Shown here one piece after another: positions 25,537-34,420 of a stretch of 64,000 bases of DNA. The stretch is from Oceaniferula flava. Lineage in GTDB: Bacteria > Verrucomicrobiota > Verrucomicrobiia > Verrucomicrobiales > Akkermansiaceae. Location: positions 372,001 through 436,000 of the forward strand of contig NZ_JAFBGL010000002.1 of assembly GCF_016811075.1 (NCBI RefSeq). The letters are read 5' to 3'. Made by a program: the position numbers and the translations under genes. The notes beneath the pieces were generated by a model. That model did no database searches, was not told the origin of the DNA, and saw nothing but the letters and a program-made list of their open reading frames with translations. Positions within the stretch are counted from its first letter, which is position 1, and the number at the start of each line of letters is the position of its first letter.

Positions 25537-26499
25537 TTATGGCTGCTTGGGCATGGCCGGCGGGGTGTTGACCTTGTCCAACATATCGATGAAGGCGTCT
25601 TCCAGATTCCTCTGCTCTTTGTGGAATTCCACCACCTGCAGGCCGTCTTTGACCATGCTGTTAAGGACACGGGAGGCATTTTCCAGCGAGTCGATACGGA
25701 GTCGGCCACCTTGCTTGCGGCTTTCGATGAACTCGGCGTAGGGGTTGGTCACGGCCCAGTCGGAGACCGCTTGCGGGTTTCCTAACACCTGCACATCGAA
25801 GAAGTAGCCGCCGAGGCTGTCGGTGCCCTGACGCAGCGATTCGGCATCGCCATGGTGCACGATGCGACCGTTGTTGATGAACAGCAGGCTATCGCACATT
25901 TCTCCCAGCTCTGACAGGATGTGGGAGGAGATGAAAATCGTTTTTCCCTCCTCGGCGAGGATGCGGATCAGGTGTTTCAGCTCGACTCGAGCCTTGGGGT
26001 CGAGACCGGCGGCCGGCTCGTCCATGATCAGGACTTGCGGGTCGTGGATGAGCGATCGACCAAGACAGAGTCTCTGCGTCATGCCCTTCGAGAGTTTGTT
26101 AGAAAGCCGGTCGGCCAGTGGGATGAGGTCGGCAAACTCCATCACCTCTTGGATGCGCATCTGGCGTTCCTTGCCGGAGTAACCGAGAGCACGGGCGTAG
26201 AAATCCAGATACTCCAGCACCGTCATGTGCTCGTAGTTGCCAAAATGATCTGGCATCCAGCCGATCAACGATCGCACCTTCGCCGGGTGATTGACCACAT
26301 TGATGCCGCAAATTTCCGCCGTCCCCATGGTCGGGTAATCCAGTGTGGCCAGCACCCGCATGGTGGTGGTTTTTCCCGCACCGTTCGCCCCGACAAAGCC
26401 ACAGACCGACCCGTGAGGCACCTCAAAGTTGATTCCGTCCACAGCCTTCAGCGGGCCGAAGTAGCGGTAGAGATTATTGACGACGATGGCGTGGCTCAT
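25537..26499 (-). CDS. ABC transporter ATP-binding protein
   Basis: A 320-residue ATPase with Walker A GANGAGKTT (about 37-45), signature LSKGMTQR (about 138), Walker B VLIMDEPAAGLDP (about 158) and switch His in ISSHILSE. The signature is the LSKGM form found in GldA/NosF/CcmA-type exporters rather than LSGGQ. A C-terminal domain of about 90 residues follows, as is usual in this branch. It pairs with the permease 22 bp downstream. The preceding gene encodes a large periplasmic protein with membrane helices that resembles the accessory GldG-like role in position only. The group is flanked by MoxR and DUF58 genes, a known combination in this phylum. Confidence 0.92.
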   Translation of the reverse strand: MSHAIVVNNLYRYFGPLKAVDGINFEVPHGSVCGFVGANGAGKTTTMRVLATLDYPTMGTAEICGINVVNHPAKVRSLIGWMPDHFGNYEHMTVLEYLDFYARALGYSGKERQMRIQEVMEFADLIPLADRLSNKLSKGMTQRLCLGRSLIHDPQVLIMDEPAAGLDPKARVELKHLIRILAEEGKTIFISSHILSELGEMCDSLLFINNGRIVHHGDAESLRQGTDSLGGYFFDVQVLGNPQAVSDWAVTNPYAEFIESRKQGGRLRIDSLENASRVLNSMVKDGLQVVEFHKEQRNLEDAFIDMLDKVNTPPAMPKQP

Positions 26500-26542
26500 G
26501 ATTGAAAAGATGGGACAGATCGGTCTGATCGGACGGATCGGG

Positions 26543-28378
26543 TTAGCGTGCGATGTGCCCTGTGATCAGGGTGTTGGTGCTTAGCCATTTGATGGAACGG
26601 TAAGTTTCGATGGCGGGAGCGTTTTCGGTGAGGGCGTAGAAGCGGCCGGGCTGGCGGGCGAGGAAATCGAGTTGCTTGGCATTGCCGGATGAGAACTGGT
26701 GGCGCTGGGTGACGAACCATTTTTGGAAAGCGCTTTTGCTACTGGGGCTGAGGGTCACGGAGTTGCCTTTGCCGAGGGCGTCCGATGTCCACCAGGCGCC
26801 GTCTTTCGATTGATAAAATACAGTGCCGAGATCGTAGTCGAAGGTGGAAGTCAGCACGGGGGCTCCGGCTTCGGGGGAGAGCTCGATCCTGCCACGGGTG
26901 GAACGCACGGATTGCAATAGGTGGCCGTGAATACTGCGGGACTGAAACCAATCGCCCGAGGCATCGAGCCCGTCGTCGCCTTCATTGGCGGTGTAGGAAC
27001 TGGGGGCATTACTATCGGTGGTGACACGCGACCAGCGCGACGGACTGAGCGCCACGGGGGTCATCAGAGTGCGCTCGGAGGTTTCAAAGGAAGCGCCTAA
27101 CAGGACTCCGGTTCGGGCTGCTTGCTCCTGGATGATGTAGGCCTTATTTTCCTGCGGTTGAATTTCCATCAGGACCATCCGGTGACCACGGCCCCCAAAG
27201 CCGTCTTGGAACAGGATTAGCACAATCAAGAGAGCACTGGCGGCGAGGGAGATGATTGGCGTGGTGATGAAGAGCTTGTGACGATTGCCAGCTTTGGCGA
27301 ACACAAAGAGATTGATCGGCCCAATCAGAATAGCGAAGGCAAGTAGGATGAGGATAAAGAAGACAGTGTTGAAATGCTTTTGACCCAAGATGTCCAAAAG
27401 CGGCCATTTAGCGGCGTAGCTGTAGAGTAAATGGTAGTAGTTGGTATGCTGGCCCAAGCTGGAGTAGCCGGGGGTGAGCTGAGTTTTCCCCGTCGAGTTG
27501 CCTCGAACCATGGCGGTGGTCGCGGTGGCGTCGAGCCGGCCGGAAGTGGGTAAGGGCAGGAGGCTGACGGTGCCGAAACTGCGCTGGATCACTCTGCTGC
27601 CCGAGTCTGCCGGGCTGTTGGAATCGATTTGTAAACTGGCGAAAGTCTCGGACGCGGCGGAGGTGTAGATGAGCAGTCGGCCTCCCAGCCGATTCCATTC
27701 CAAGATGGCATTGCGTGCGCCGGGGTCGAGTTTGGTCCAGTCGGTGCTGGTGAGCATCATCACGTCTCGACCGATGTAGGCACGCCAGTCGGTAGACATG
27801 TTAGATGGGTCGAAGCTGCTGGCGAACTCCACATTCGATGAGCTGCGTGAGCTACTGGAGATGTGGCTGGTCAGGGTGGAGGCATTGGGCACATAGAGAG
27901 CGCTGCTCGCGACCACCGATGGCCAATCGTAGGAGAGCACGCTGCTTAGGCTGCCACTGACCTGAGGAAACCCGCTGCAGTTCAGCTTCATGATCAGCTC
28001 GCTGCCGGTGTCGTAGGTGGAGGTTTGAAAGATGGTGGTGACCGGCACGATGAAGTCGTAGGTTTCACGACTCTCGGCATCACAGGAGAATTCGAAGGAT
28101 GAGTTCAATCGGCTGCCGCTTTCCGATCCAAAGCCCGAGTGGTCCTTGGAGGTGAATTCGAGGGTGAGGTTGCGATCGATCTCGGTGGCGTTGTTCATCT
28201 CCACCCGGATTGGCACGTATCCGTAAGCAGGAAGACTGCCAAAGAGGCAGGTGACCTTCACCCAGGTGTTGCTCTTGGTGTCGTAAACATTTCTCGCCAG
28301 CTGATGCTGGGCCGGGAGCTGGGCGCATCCTAACAGGGCGAACGCGACGATGAGGAGTCGGAGAAAGATGGGTCTCAT
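26543..28378 (-). CDS. Large exported membrane protein of the MoxR/ABC operon
   Basis: A 611-residue protein from the ATG giving MRPIFLRLLIVAFALLG, which is a good signal peptide (a second ATG six codons upstream at 28396 is possible). The N-terminal 330 residues are periplasmic: beta-rich, Ser-rich, with a region (IGRDVMMLTSTDWTKLD ... AILEWNRLGGRLLIYTS) that resembles the Rossmann/GATase-like fold used by many transporter-associated proteins in this phylum. Two membrane helices follow (TVFFILILLAFAILIGPINL; IISLAASALLIVLILF), then a second periplasmic beta-rich part of about 200 residues. No enzyme motif is complete. It is 19 bp after the MoxR gene and 43 bp before the ABC ATPase gene, so it is probably an accessory subunit of this transporter-like complex (inference). 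Confidence 0.8.
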   Translation of the reverse strand: MRPIFLRLLIVAFALLGCAQLPAQHQLARNVYDTKSNTWVKVTCLFGSLPAYGYVPIRVEMNNATEIDRNLTLEFTSKDHSGFGSESGSRLNSSFEFSCDAESRETYDFIVPVTTIFQTSTYDTGSELIMKLNCSGFPQVSGSLSSVLSYDWPSVVASSALYVPNASTLTSHISSSSRSSSNVEFASSFDPSNMSTDWRAYIGRDVMMLTSTDWTKLDPGARNAILEWNRLGGRLLIYTSAASETFASLQIDSNSPADSGSRVIQRSFGTVSLLPLPTSGRLDATATTAMVRGNSTGKTQLTPGYSSLGQHTNYYHLLYSYAAKWPLLDILGQKHFNTVFFILILLAFAILIGPINLFVFAKAGNRHKLFITTPIISLAASALLIVLILFQDGFGGRGHRMVLMEIQPQENKAYIIQEQAARTGVLLGASFETSERTLMTPVALSPSRWSRVTTDSNAPSSYTANEGDDGLDASGDWFQSRSIHGHLLQSVRSTRGRIELSPEAGAPVLTSTFDYDLGTVFYQSKDGAWWTSDALGKGNSVTLSPSSKSAFQKWFVTQRHQFSSGNAKQLDFLARQPGRFYALTENAPAIETYRSIKWLSTNTLITGHIAR

Positions 28379-28397
28379 GGTAAGCGGGAAGCGCAAG

Positions 28398-29405
28398 TTA
28401 TTGACTGACCATGGTGCGCGGAGCTTCCTTGGACTGGAAGGGCACTTCTTCTAACAATGCGTGGATGGTGTCATTGGTTGTCTTGCCTTCCACCCGGGCA
28501 TTGTAGTCGAGAATCATCCTGTGACGGAGCACGGCGGGGGCGACGTATTTGACGTCCTCGAAGCTGGCGTGGGTGCGCTCGTTCATCATGGCGCGGGCTT
28601 TCGCGGCGGACGCTAGGGACAGCGCGGCCCGCGGGCTGGAGCCGTATTTGATCCCGGCGGCGGCGGTGGATTGGCCCGGGTGGGTAGCATCGACCAGGCG
28701 CGCGATGTAGTTGGCCACCACGTCCGGTAGATAAATCCGACGCACCAGGGTGAGCACCTCGTCCAGCTGGCTGGCATCCATCACGGAGCTGACTTCCGGC
28801 TCGGTGCCGAGCTCGCGGTGGTTGACGATTTTTTCCAAGGTCTCAACATTGTTGCGGCTGACCTCGAGTTTGAACATAAAGCGATCCAGCTGCGCCTCGG
28901 GCAGGGGGTAGGTGCCTTCGAGTTCGATGGGGTTCTGGGTGGCGAGGACGAAAAATGGAGCTGGGAGATCGTGAGTTTCTCCGATCACCGTGACGCGACG
29001 TTCCTGCATGGCCTCTAACATCGCCGACTGGGTCTTGGGCGATGCCCGGTTGATTTCATCGGCTAACAGAATGTTGGTGAACAAGGGCCCCGGTTGGAAA
29101 ATGAACTTCCGCTGTCCATCCTGCTCCTGAAGAACAGGGTTACCGGTGATGTCGCCGGGGAGAAGGTCCGGGGTGAACTGGATACGTTTGGATCCCAGTC
29201 CGAGCGCTTTCGAAAGACCCTTCACCAGCTCCGTTTTTCCCAATCCGGGTAAACCTTCTAACAAGATGTGACCGCGTGCCAGCAGTCCGGTGGTAACCAG
29301 CTCGATCAACTCCTCCTGCCCGAAGAGCACTTGGTTCAGGGTGGCATTGAGTGAGCGCACGTGTTTGCTGGCGGCGGCGATTTCAGATTCGGTGGCGAAC
29401 TGCAT
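28398..29405 (-). CDS. MoxR-family AAA+ ATPase (first module)
   Basis: A 335-residue AAA+ ATPase. Walker A is GLPGLGKTELVK, followed by the family sequence IQFTPDLLPGDITGNPVL. Walker B is LLADEINRASPKTQSAMLEA with sensor 1 in LATQNPIELEGTYPLPEAQ. The C-terminal lid carries GSSPRAALSLASAAKARAM (sensor 2 Arg). I prefer the ATG giving MQFATESEIAAA over the upstream one at 29441. MoxR proteins act as chaperones with VWA-domain partners; here the likely partners are the DUF58 and BatA-like proteins in the same operon. There is 98 bp to the preceding gene. A second MoxR is at 56978-57913. Confidence 0.93.
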   Translation of the reverse strand: MQFATESEIAAASKHVRSLNATLNQVLFGQEELIELVTTGLLARGHILLEGLPGLGKTELVKGLSKALGLGSKRIQFTPDLLPGDITGNPVLQEQDGQRKFIFQPGPLFTNILLADEINRASPKTQSAMLEAMQERRVTVIGETHDLPAPFFVLATQNPIELEGTYPLPEAQLDRFMFKLEVSRNNVETLEKIVNHRELGTEPEVSSVMDASQLDEVLTLVRRIYLPDVVANYIARLVDATHPGQSTAAAGIKYGSSPRAALSLASAAKARAMMNERTHASFEDVKYVAPAVLRHRMILDYNARVEGKTTNDTIHALLEEVPFQSKEAPRTMVSQ

Positions 29406-29503
29406 GATGTTAGGTTTCAAATACCAAGTTCCAAAAACCAATGGGGTGTCTGGACGATGGATAGGTTAGTGATGGGACAGGGATTGATTGGGAGTGAAGC
29501 GTT

Positions 29504-30823
29504 TCATTTGAAAAACTTCTTCAGAGCTTTTTGTTCTTCGGGGAGGAGGGAGTCTTTCCAAACGCGGTCGCCGCCTTGGCCTTTGTTGCTGGCGGCACCA
29601 CCGGCGGTGGGGCCTGTCGGAGTTTGATCGACATCGTGTTTGCCGTCGCTGGTCTGGAGCAGGTCGCCTGGCAGGGCTTGGTCTTTGTTGTCGTTTTGGA
29701 GTCGTTCCAGTTTCCCTTTGCCTGCATCGGCATGCGGGTCGCCGAGGACATCAGGGGCGGTGCCGGGGCCTCGATTGATACCACCTTGGCCGGGTTGATC
29801 TCCTTCGCCATCTTCGCCCTCACCTTCCGGGTCGTTCATCCAGTCGTCTTCACCTTCGCCTGGCTGGTCGCCTTTTCCCTCGCCCTGCTGCTTCAGCTTC
29901 TCGGCGTGCTGGCGCATGTTTTCGCGCAACTGATCGAGCTGTTCGGGGGTGAGGTTTCCGAGCTCGTTGGGGTCGAGTTTTTGCAGCTGTTTGAGCAGCT
30001 CCTCGTTCGGTTTCATGCCTCCCTGTTCCATCTTCTGAAGGGCTTGGTCGAACTCATTGAGCAGGCGTTGTTTTTTCTCCTGGTTCATTTTGCCACCGCC
30101 TTGTTGGAGTTCGGCGAGGTTGCGTTCGGCCCGTTGCAGGTTGTTTTTCAGTGCTTCTTGCTCGTTGGCGTGGCTTTTTTTCAGGTTGTCGGTGGCTTCC
30201 AGGCTCGAGTGGCTGAACCATTCGTCGGGCGATTGCTCACGGAGCTTTTCAAGTTTCTCACGCATCTCGTCGACATATTCCTGCTGCACCACTTCCTGGT
30301 TATCGAGCTGGTCCAGGCTGGTATCGAGCTCGTTCCAGGCGGACGGCTCTTGGGTCGATGCCTCCGGTGCCGACTTGGCATGGATGGGGATGAGGAAGCC
30401 GCAGGCGATGATTAGCAGGGCACCGACGAGTGGCGGGGCGAGACGCTGCCAGCGCCAGCTTGTGCCATCGTTGATGATTGCGGGGACTTGGGGCCAGGGG
30501 GCGATGCCGTGGTCGGCGGCTGTCAAGGCGTTGCGCAATCGCATGGAGGCCTCGAGCCGGACGAGTGATTGCTGACTGGTCTCGAAGTGCTTGCGCGCGG
30601 CGAGCCAGCAGGCGACCCCAGTGAGGGCTAAAGCGGCGACTGTGCCAGCGCCGATTTCCAACCAGGGCAGGGCATCGAGCTCACGCCGCACGATCAAGAT
30701 TCCGCAGGCGATCAGCAAGGCGGTGATCAGCAGGGGCGTAGCCAGAACTTGCAACCACCAACCGAAGTTGATCTTACGTGATGTTCTGTTGGCGATCGTG
30801 CGCCATGTTTGTTCTGCGGCCAT
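29504..30823 (-). CDS. Membrane-anchored, coiled-coil, acidic Gln/Gly-rich protein
   Basis: A 439-residue protein from ATG at 30823. Three hydrophobic segments lie in the first 160 residues (LLITALLIACGILIV; AGTVAALALTGVACWL; PPLVGALLIIACGFLIPI). They are followed by a long charged helical region of about 150 residues (QQEYVDEMREKLEKLREQ, LKNNLQRAERNLAELQQGG, LLKQLQKLDPNELGNL) predicted to be coiled coil. A disordered Gly/Glu/Asp/Gln-rich segment (GEGEDDWMNDPEGEGEDGEG) and a short conserved-looking tail (LPEEQKALKKFFK) close it. The layout resembles the DUF4175-type proteins that precede MoxR/DUF58 genes. It is the first gene of the operon that runs to 21394. Function unknown; a scaffold in the membrane is plausible. 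Confidence 0.75.
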   Translation of the reverse strand: MAAEQTWRTIANRTSRKINFGWWLQVLATPLLITALLIACGILIVRRELDALPWLEIGAGTVAALALTGVACWLAARKHFETSQQSLVRLEASMRLRNALTAADHGIAPWPQVPAIINDGTSWRWQRLAPPLVGALLIIACGFLIPIHAKSAPEASTQEPSAWNELDTSLDQLDNQEVVQQEYVDEMREKLEKLREQSPDEWFSHSSLEATDNLKKSHANEQEALKNNLQRAERNLAELQQGGGKMNQEKKQRLLNEFDQALQKMEQGGMKPNEELLKQLQKLDPNELGNLTPEQLDQLRENMRQHAEKLKQQGEGKGDQPGEGEDDWMNDPEGEGEDGEGDQPGQGGINRGPGTAPDVLGDPHADAGKGKLERLQNDNKDQALPGDLLQTSDGKHDVDQTPTGPTAGGAASNKGQGGDRVWKDSLLPEEQKALKKFFK

Positions 30824-30910
30824 GGTAGGGGGCAAGTGGTGAATATCATGTTAGTTGAGAAATACCCCTCGGCAAGATGAGAAGTATGAAAATCTGATGA
30901 AGCGGGTATA

Positions 30911-30940
30911 AAAAAACGGCTCCACTGTGAAGTGGAGCCG
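30911..30940 (-). terminator. Rho-independent terminator after the squalene-cyclase-like gene
   Basis: Read on the minus strand, a perfect 10-bp stem CGGCTCCACT/AGTGGAGCCG with a 4-base loop (30917-30940) is followed by six T residues (30916-30911). It begins 20 bp after the stop of the gene at 30961. It separates that gene from the downstream seven-gene operon, whose first start is at 30823. Confidence 0.9.
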
Positions 30941-30960
30941 TTGGAAAGTAAGGGGTAGCC

Positions 30961-32460
30961 CTAGTGTTTCGAGCCTGTCGCTGGGAGGAAGCGGTAGTAA
31001 ACCTCGAGCATGAAGGTCGCCAGGCAAGTGCGGTAATGCACGGCCACTTCAGATCCACCTTGGAAGCGGGCAGCCACGCCGTTGACTTTGGCCCCGCCAC
31101 CGACGTTCTTGTATGTGCCGTCTTTGTTCTGATTGTTGAGCAGCTGGTCGCGGAACATGTTGTTATAATTATCCCACTCTTTGCCGCCGCGGTTGATCAT
31201 CGCTTGGGCGTGGTAGTAGTGACGGTAGAGGTCGGAATCTGCGGTGTTCCAGTCGAACTTGGCATTCTTCTGGATGTAGCGTGAACCTTTGCGGACTACG
31301 GAGTCGTGGCTTTTTCCCCACATTTGGAAGGCGAGCATACCGCCTCCGGTCATGGTGAACCCTTTTTCGCCATGAGGTTTTGGCGCGGTGTAGCCGACGC
31401 CGCCGTCCGAGCTTTGCTTGCTTTTAAGGTATTCCAAGGACTCGCGAATTGGGCTGGTGAAGGTTTTTTCTTCCCAGAGGCCTGTGTGTTTGCAGGCTTT
31501 GAGTGCCTGAATGTGCCAGAGGGCGATGGAGGTATCTCCGCCGCGTTTTCCGGACATGTCGTAATCGTAATCCCAAGCTCCGGACGAGTGTTGGTGCTCG
31601 AGGATCCAGTCTCCGGATTTCTTAGTCGCATCGTTCAGTTTGGGGATGTTGATGCCCAGTTTGATGCAGAATGTTGCGGCCTCGCCGAGCGCGTAGGTGG
31701 CGATGGAGTGCTCGTATGGCCAGTGGCGGTCCTTGAAGTCATCGGCCATTTTGCCGCCATTTTTCATGCTGACATTGACGAGGTAAACGATGGCACGGGT
31801 GACGGCATCGCCGAACTCCTCGGAGTTGGGCGTTTCACAGTGGCCGAGGAAGGCAAGCAGGGCGAAACCGGTCATGGCGACTTTTTGGTCGGTCCAGCTA
31901 CCATCTTTATTCTGGGTCTTTTTCAACCAGCGCAGTGAGCTCATCACGGCTTCTTCACATTTTTCATTACCGCCATTCTTGGCCAGGCGGTTCAAGCGAT
32001 CATCTCTGGAACAACGCTCGCGCATGGTGGCCGGGATGCTGCCAAATCCACCGCCGCCGCCTTCGCCGTCTCCGCTGCCCCAGCCATCGCCAAAGTCATC
32101 GCCATTACCAAAGTCCATGGAGGGATCCGGAACGTCGATTTCCGGAACTGGCACGGCGGTGGTGGACGAGGTGTTCGCTGCGATCACTTTCGCCATGGAG
32201 GAAGAGGGGGCCGATGGCTTGCGCTCGACGGCGCGGGTCATTTCGCGCTTGGTCACCTTTTCCTTGTCGTCAGCTCCGGATTGGTAGGAAACGATTTCCG
32301 GGGTGAAGTTATCAACCGGCGGCAAGAGCAAGAAAAGCAGAATGATCCCGATCAGGGTGACCACCAAAAGTGAGATGATAATACTGGTGATGGTGGAGTT
32401 CCGCTGCTGTGCAGCCAGTCTGGCTTGGGCTTCTGGTGAAAGTTGGGCGTGTAAGCTCAT
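30961..32460 (-). CDS. Membrane-anchored prenyltransferase/squalene-cyclase-fold protein
   Basis: A 499-residue protein with a short cytoplasmic N-terminus, one membrane helix (about 24-47, SIIISLLVVTLIGIILLFLL) and a periplasmic linker containing a Gly/Asp/Phe-rich run (GNGDDFGDGWGSGDGEGGGG). Residues 165-490 have the alpha-alpha-toroid repeats of squalene cyclase and prenyltransferase proteins: AVMSSLRWLKKTQNKDGSW, HQHSSGAWDYDYDMSG, SLEYLKSKQSSDGGVGYTAP, LLNNQNKDGTYKN. The repeated Q-x2-DG-x-W/Y motif is clear. The Asp-rich catalytic motif of true cyclases (DCTAE) is not visible, so it is probably not a terpene cyclase but a related binding or scaffold protein, as in many members from this phylum. 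It has its own terminator and is transcribed apart from the next operon. Confidence 0.82.
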   Translation of the reverse strand: MSLHAQLSPEAQARLAAQQRNSTITSIIISLLVVTLIGIILLFLLLPPVDNFTPEIVSYQSGADDKEKVTKREMTRAVERKPSAPSSSMAKVIAANTSSTTAVPVPEIDVPDPSMDFGNGDDFGDGWGSGDGEGGGGGFGSIPATMRERCSRDDRLNRLAKNGGNEKCEEAVMSSLRWLKKTQNKDGSWTDQKVAMTGFALLAFLGHCETPNSEEFGDAVTRAIVYLVNVSMKNGGKMADDFKDRHWPYEHSIATYALGEAATFCIKLGINIPKLNDATKKSGDWILEHQHSSGAWDYDYDMSGKRGGDTSIALWHIQALKACKHTGLWEEKTFTSPIRESLEYLKSKQSSDGGVGYTAPKPHGEKGFTMTGGGMLAFQMWGKSHDSVVRKGSRYIQKNAKFDWNTADSDLYRHYYHAQAMINRGGKEWDNYNNMFRDQLLNNQNKDGTYKNVGGGAKVNGVAARFQGGSEVAVHYRTCLATFMLEVYYRFLPATGSKH

Positions 32461-32745
32461 GCTGTAGTTAATGTTGGGGTGGAATAGGAGCGAAGATACA
32501 TTTCAAATTGAAGTGCAGACTACGAGACTATGATGGTTAGTAAATATAGGTTGGAGAATAACCCTGACCAGCGAAAAATATGTAATAAAAAAATTGCCAA
32601 TCTTGGGTTTGGTAATCCTTCATCGATAAGATGATTCAGATTACGCTCTCGTTATAGATCAAAATTGTCAGAAAGATCTTTGGCATTTTGCGACATTTTC
32701 TTTCACGCTCTTGTCACGACGCTGGCTTTGATCTAAACAGCCACC
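32461..32745. other. Divergent intergenic region, no gene seen
   Basis: This 285-bp AT-rich stretch must hold the promoters of the cyclase-fold gene (minus) and of the oxidoreductase gene (plus). TTGTCA at 32712-32717 is a possible -35 element for the latter, but no convincing -10 follows at normal spacing. A run of A residues lies near 32585. I find no hairpin, RNA gene or Rex-like operator here. Confidence 0.5.
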
Positions 32746-33669
32746 ATGAATTTAAAAGCTGGTGTGGCCGGAGCAGGCGCAATGGGGCGGAATCACGCCC
32801 GGGTGTTTTCCCTACTTGAAGGCGTGGAATTGACCGCGGTGTATGATCAGGACAAAAACCGAGCCGAGGCCGTGGCCGCCGAGTTTGGTGGTGTGGCTGT
32901 GGATACGCTGGATGCCTTTGTTGAATTGGTCGATGCCGCCACGGTCGCCGTGCCCACCATCGCGCACCGCAGTGTCGGGTGCGAACTGATGGAGAAGGGC
33001 GTGCATGTGCTGATGGAAAAACCCATCGCAGATAGCCTGGACGACGCCACGGTGCTGATCGAAACCTCCCAGAAATACGATCGCATTCTACAGGTCGGCC
33101 ACATCGAACGCTTCAACCCGGTGATGCGCGAACTGGAAGATCGACTGGCAGAGCCCCGCTTCATCGAAGCACACCGACTGTCGCCATTTCCTAACCGGAG
33201 CATCGATATCGGCGTGGTTCTGGATCTCATGATTCACGATTTGGAAATCATCCTGCACCTGGTGCGCTCACCGATTGTGAGTGTGGATGCTGTGGGCGTG
33301 GCGGTGATGACCTCGCGCGAAGATATTGCCAATGCACGCATTCGCTTTGAAAACGGCTGCGTGGCCAATGTCACGGCGAGCCGGATCAGTCCGGAGCGGA
33401 TGCGCAAGATCCGGGTGTTCCAAGGCGACTGCTACCTGTCCCTCGATTACCAGGAGCAGAGTGCCGGCATGTATCGTATTGGTGGCTCCGGGGTGGAGAA
33501 AGTGGATGTCAGTGTGGAAAAAGACGAGCCGCTGAAGCTCGAGCTGGCGTCGTTCGTAGAATGCGCGAAAAAGGGACAGACGCCTCAGGTGTCCGGCCAG
33601 CAAGGTGCCGCTGCGCTTGATCTGGCATTGGACATTACCAATCGGATCACCTCCAGTTTCGACAAATAA
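32746..33669 (+). CDS. Gfo/Idh/MocA-family NAD(P)-dependent oxidoreductase (GnnA-like)
   Basis: A 307-residue protein with an N-terminal Rossmann domain (GVAGAGAMGRNHARVF), the family motif EKPIADSLDDA at about 90-100, and the catalytic-region motif DLMIHDLEIILHLV at about 160-175. The segment VGHIERFNPVMRELE is typical of the branch containing UDP-N-acetylglucosamine 3-dehydrogenase (GnnA), which makes the 3-amino sugar of some lipid A molecules. That identification is by motif only, and a partner aminotransferase (GnnB) or lpx genes are not seen here. The start ATG is unambiguous. It is followed after 62 bp by rex on the same strand. Confidence 0.85.
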   Translation: MNLKAGVAGAGAMGRNHARVFSLLEGVELTAVYDQDKNRAEAVAAEFGGVAVDTLDAFVELVDAATVAVPTIAHRSVGCELMEKGVHVLMEKPIADSLDDATVLIETSQKYDRILQVGHIERFNPVMRELEDRLAEPRFIEAHRLSPFPNRSIDIGVVLDLMIHDLEIILHLVRSPIVSVDAVGVAVMTSREDIANARIRFENGCVANVTASRISPERMRKIRVFQGDCYLSLDYQEQSAGMYRIGGSGVEKVDVSVEKDEPLKLELASFVECAKKGQTPQVSGQQGAAALDLALDITNRITSSFDK

Positions 33670-33731
33670 TCTGACAACCTCGCGAGTTCTGCTTTCTTGA
33701 CTCGAAGCGTGAGCAAGGCAAACTTCTCGTT

Positions 33732-34355
33732 GTGGAAAGGTTAGAAATACCGCAGAAGTCGATCTACCGGATCTCGCTCTACAGCCGCTGTCTCGAGCGG
33801 CTGGAGGCGAATGGTCATGAGATGGTCAGTTCGGCAGCTCTGGCGGCCGCCGCAGGCGTGAAATCCTCCCAGCTGCGTCGCGACTTGGCCTACTTCGGGG
33901 CTTTTGGCACCCGAGGCCGAGGTTATCCGGTGCAAGCTCTGCGCCTGGCCATTCACGAAGGTTTGGGGCGTGCGAAGCTCCAGCCGGTGATTATGGTGGG
34001 TGCCGGGAACTTGGGGCGGGCCCTGCTGCGCTACGATGGTTTCAAGAAAGAAGGTTACGACATCCTCGCTGCTTTCGACTCGGATTCCGAAAAATTGTCC
34101 GAGAAAAGCATCCCTGTGCCACTTTTTCCCTCGGAGGAGATTGCTTCCTTCGCCCGCCAACACCACGTGAAAATGGCAATCCTCTGTGTGCCCGCCGCGC
34201 ATGCCCAGGAGGCGGTGAATGTACTGGTGGAGGCCGGCATCCAAGGCGTGCTTAACTTTTCCCCGGCCGTGCTCCAGGTGCCTGCGGATGTCACCGTGAA
34301 CAACGTCGACCTCGCCCTGGAGTTGGAAAATTTGAGCTATTTCGTGCGCAAATAG
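33732..34355 (+). CDS. rex: Redox-sensing transcriptional repressor Rex
   Basis: A 207-residue protein of normal Rex length. The N-terminal winged-helix DNA-binding domain (about 1-80) contains SAALAAAAGVKSSQLRRDLA and FGAFGTRGRGYPV. It is followed by an NAD(H)-binding Rossmann domain with MVGAGNLGRALLRY at about 88-100. A domain-swap helix closes the protein (NNVDLALELENLSYFVRK). Rex senses the NADH/NAD+ ratio and represses fermentation and respiration genes. The start is GTG at 33732, matching the family N-terminus (P-x-x-S-I-x-R). I searched upstream and around nearby genes for the TTGTG-N8-CACAA operator and saw none. Confidence 0.93.
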   Translation: MERLEIPQKSIYRISLYSRCLERLEANGHEMVSSAALAAAAGVKSSQLRRDLAYFGAFGTRGRGYPVQALRLAIHEGLGRAKLQPVIMVGAGNLGRALLRYDGFKKEGYDILAAFDSDSEKLSEKSIPVPLFPSEEIASFARQHHVKMAILCVPAAHAQEAVNVLVEAGIQGVLNFSPAVLQVPADVTVNNVDLALELENLSYFVRK

Positions 34356-34420
34356 CGATTGTTGCTTTTTTCCCCAAGAAAATCTGAGCCACTGCGTTTC
34401 ACCCCATAGAACTTGCCTCA

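Noticed and set aside
29531-30415. 294-codon plus-strand hydrophobic frame
   Set aside because: Antisense to the coiled-coil Glu/Gln-rich gene; Glu/Lys/Gln-rich helices read in reverse give Phe/Leu-rich false membrane proteins.
32461-33731. Rex operator
   Set aside because: No TTGTG-N8-CACAA-like palindrome found upstream of the oxidoreductase or rex genes.
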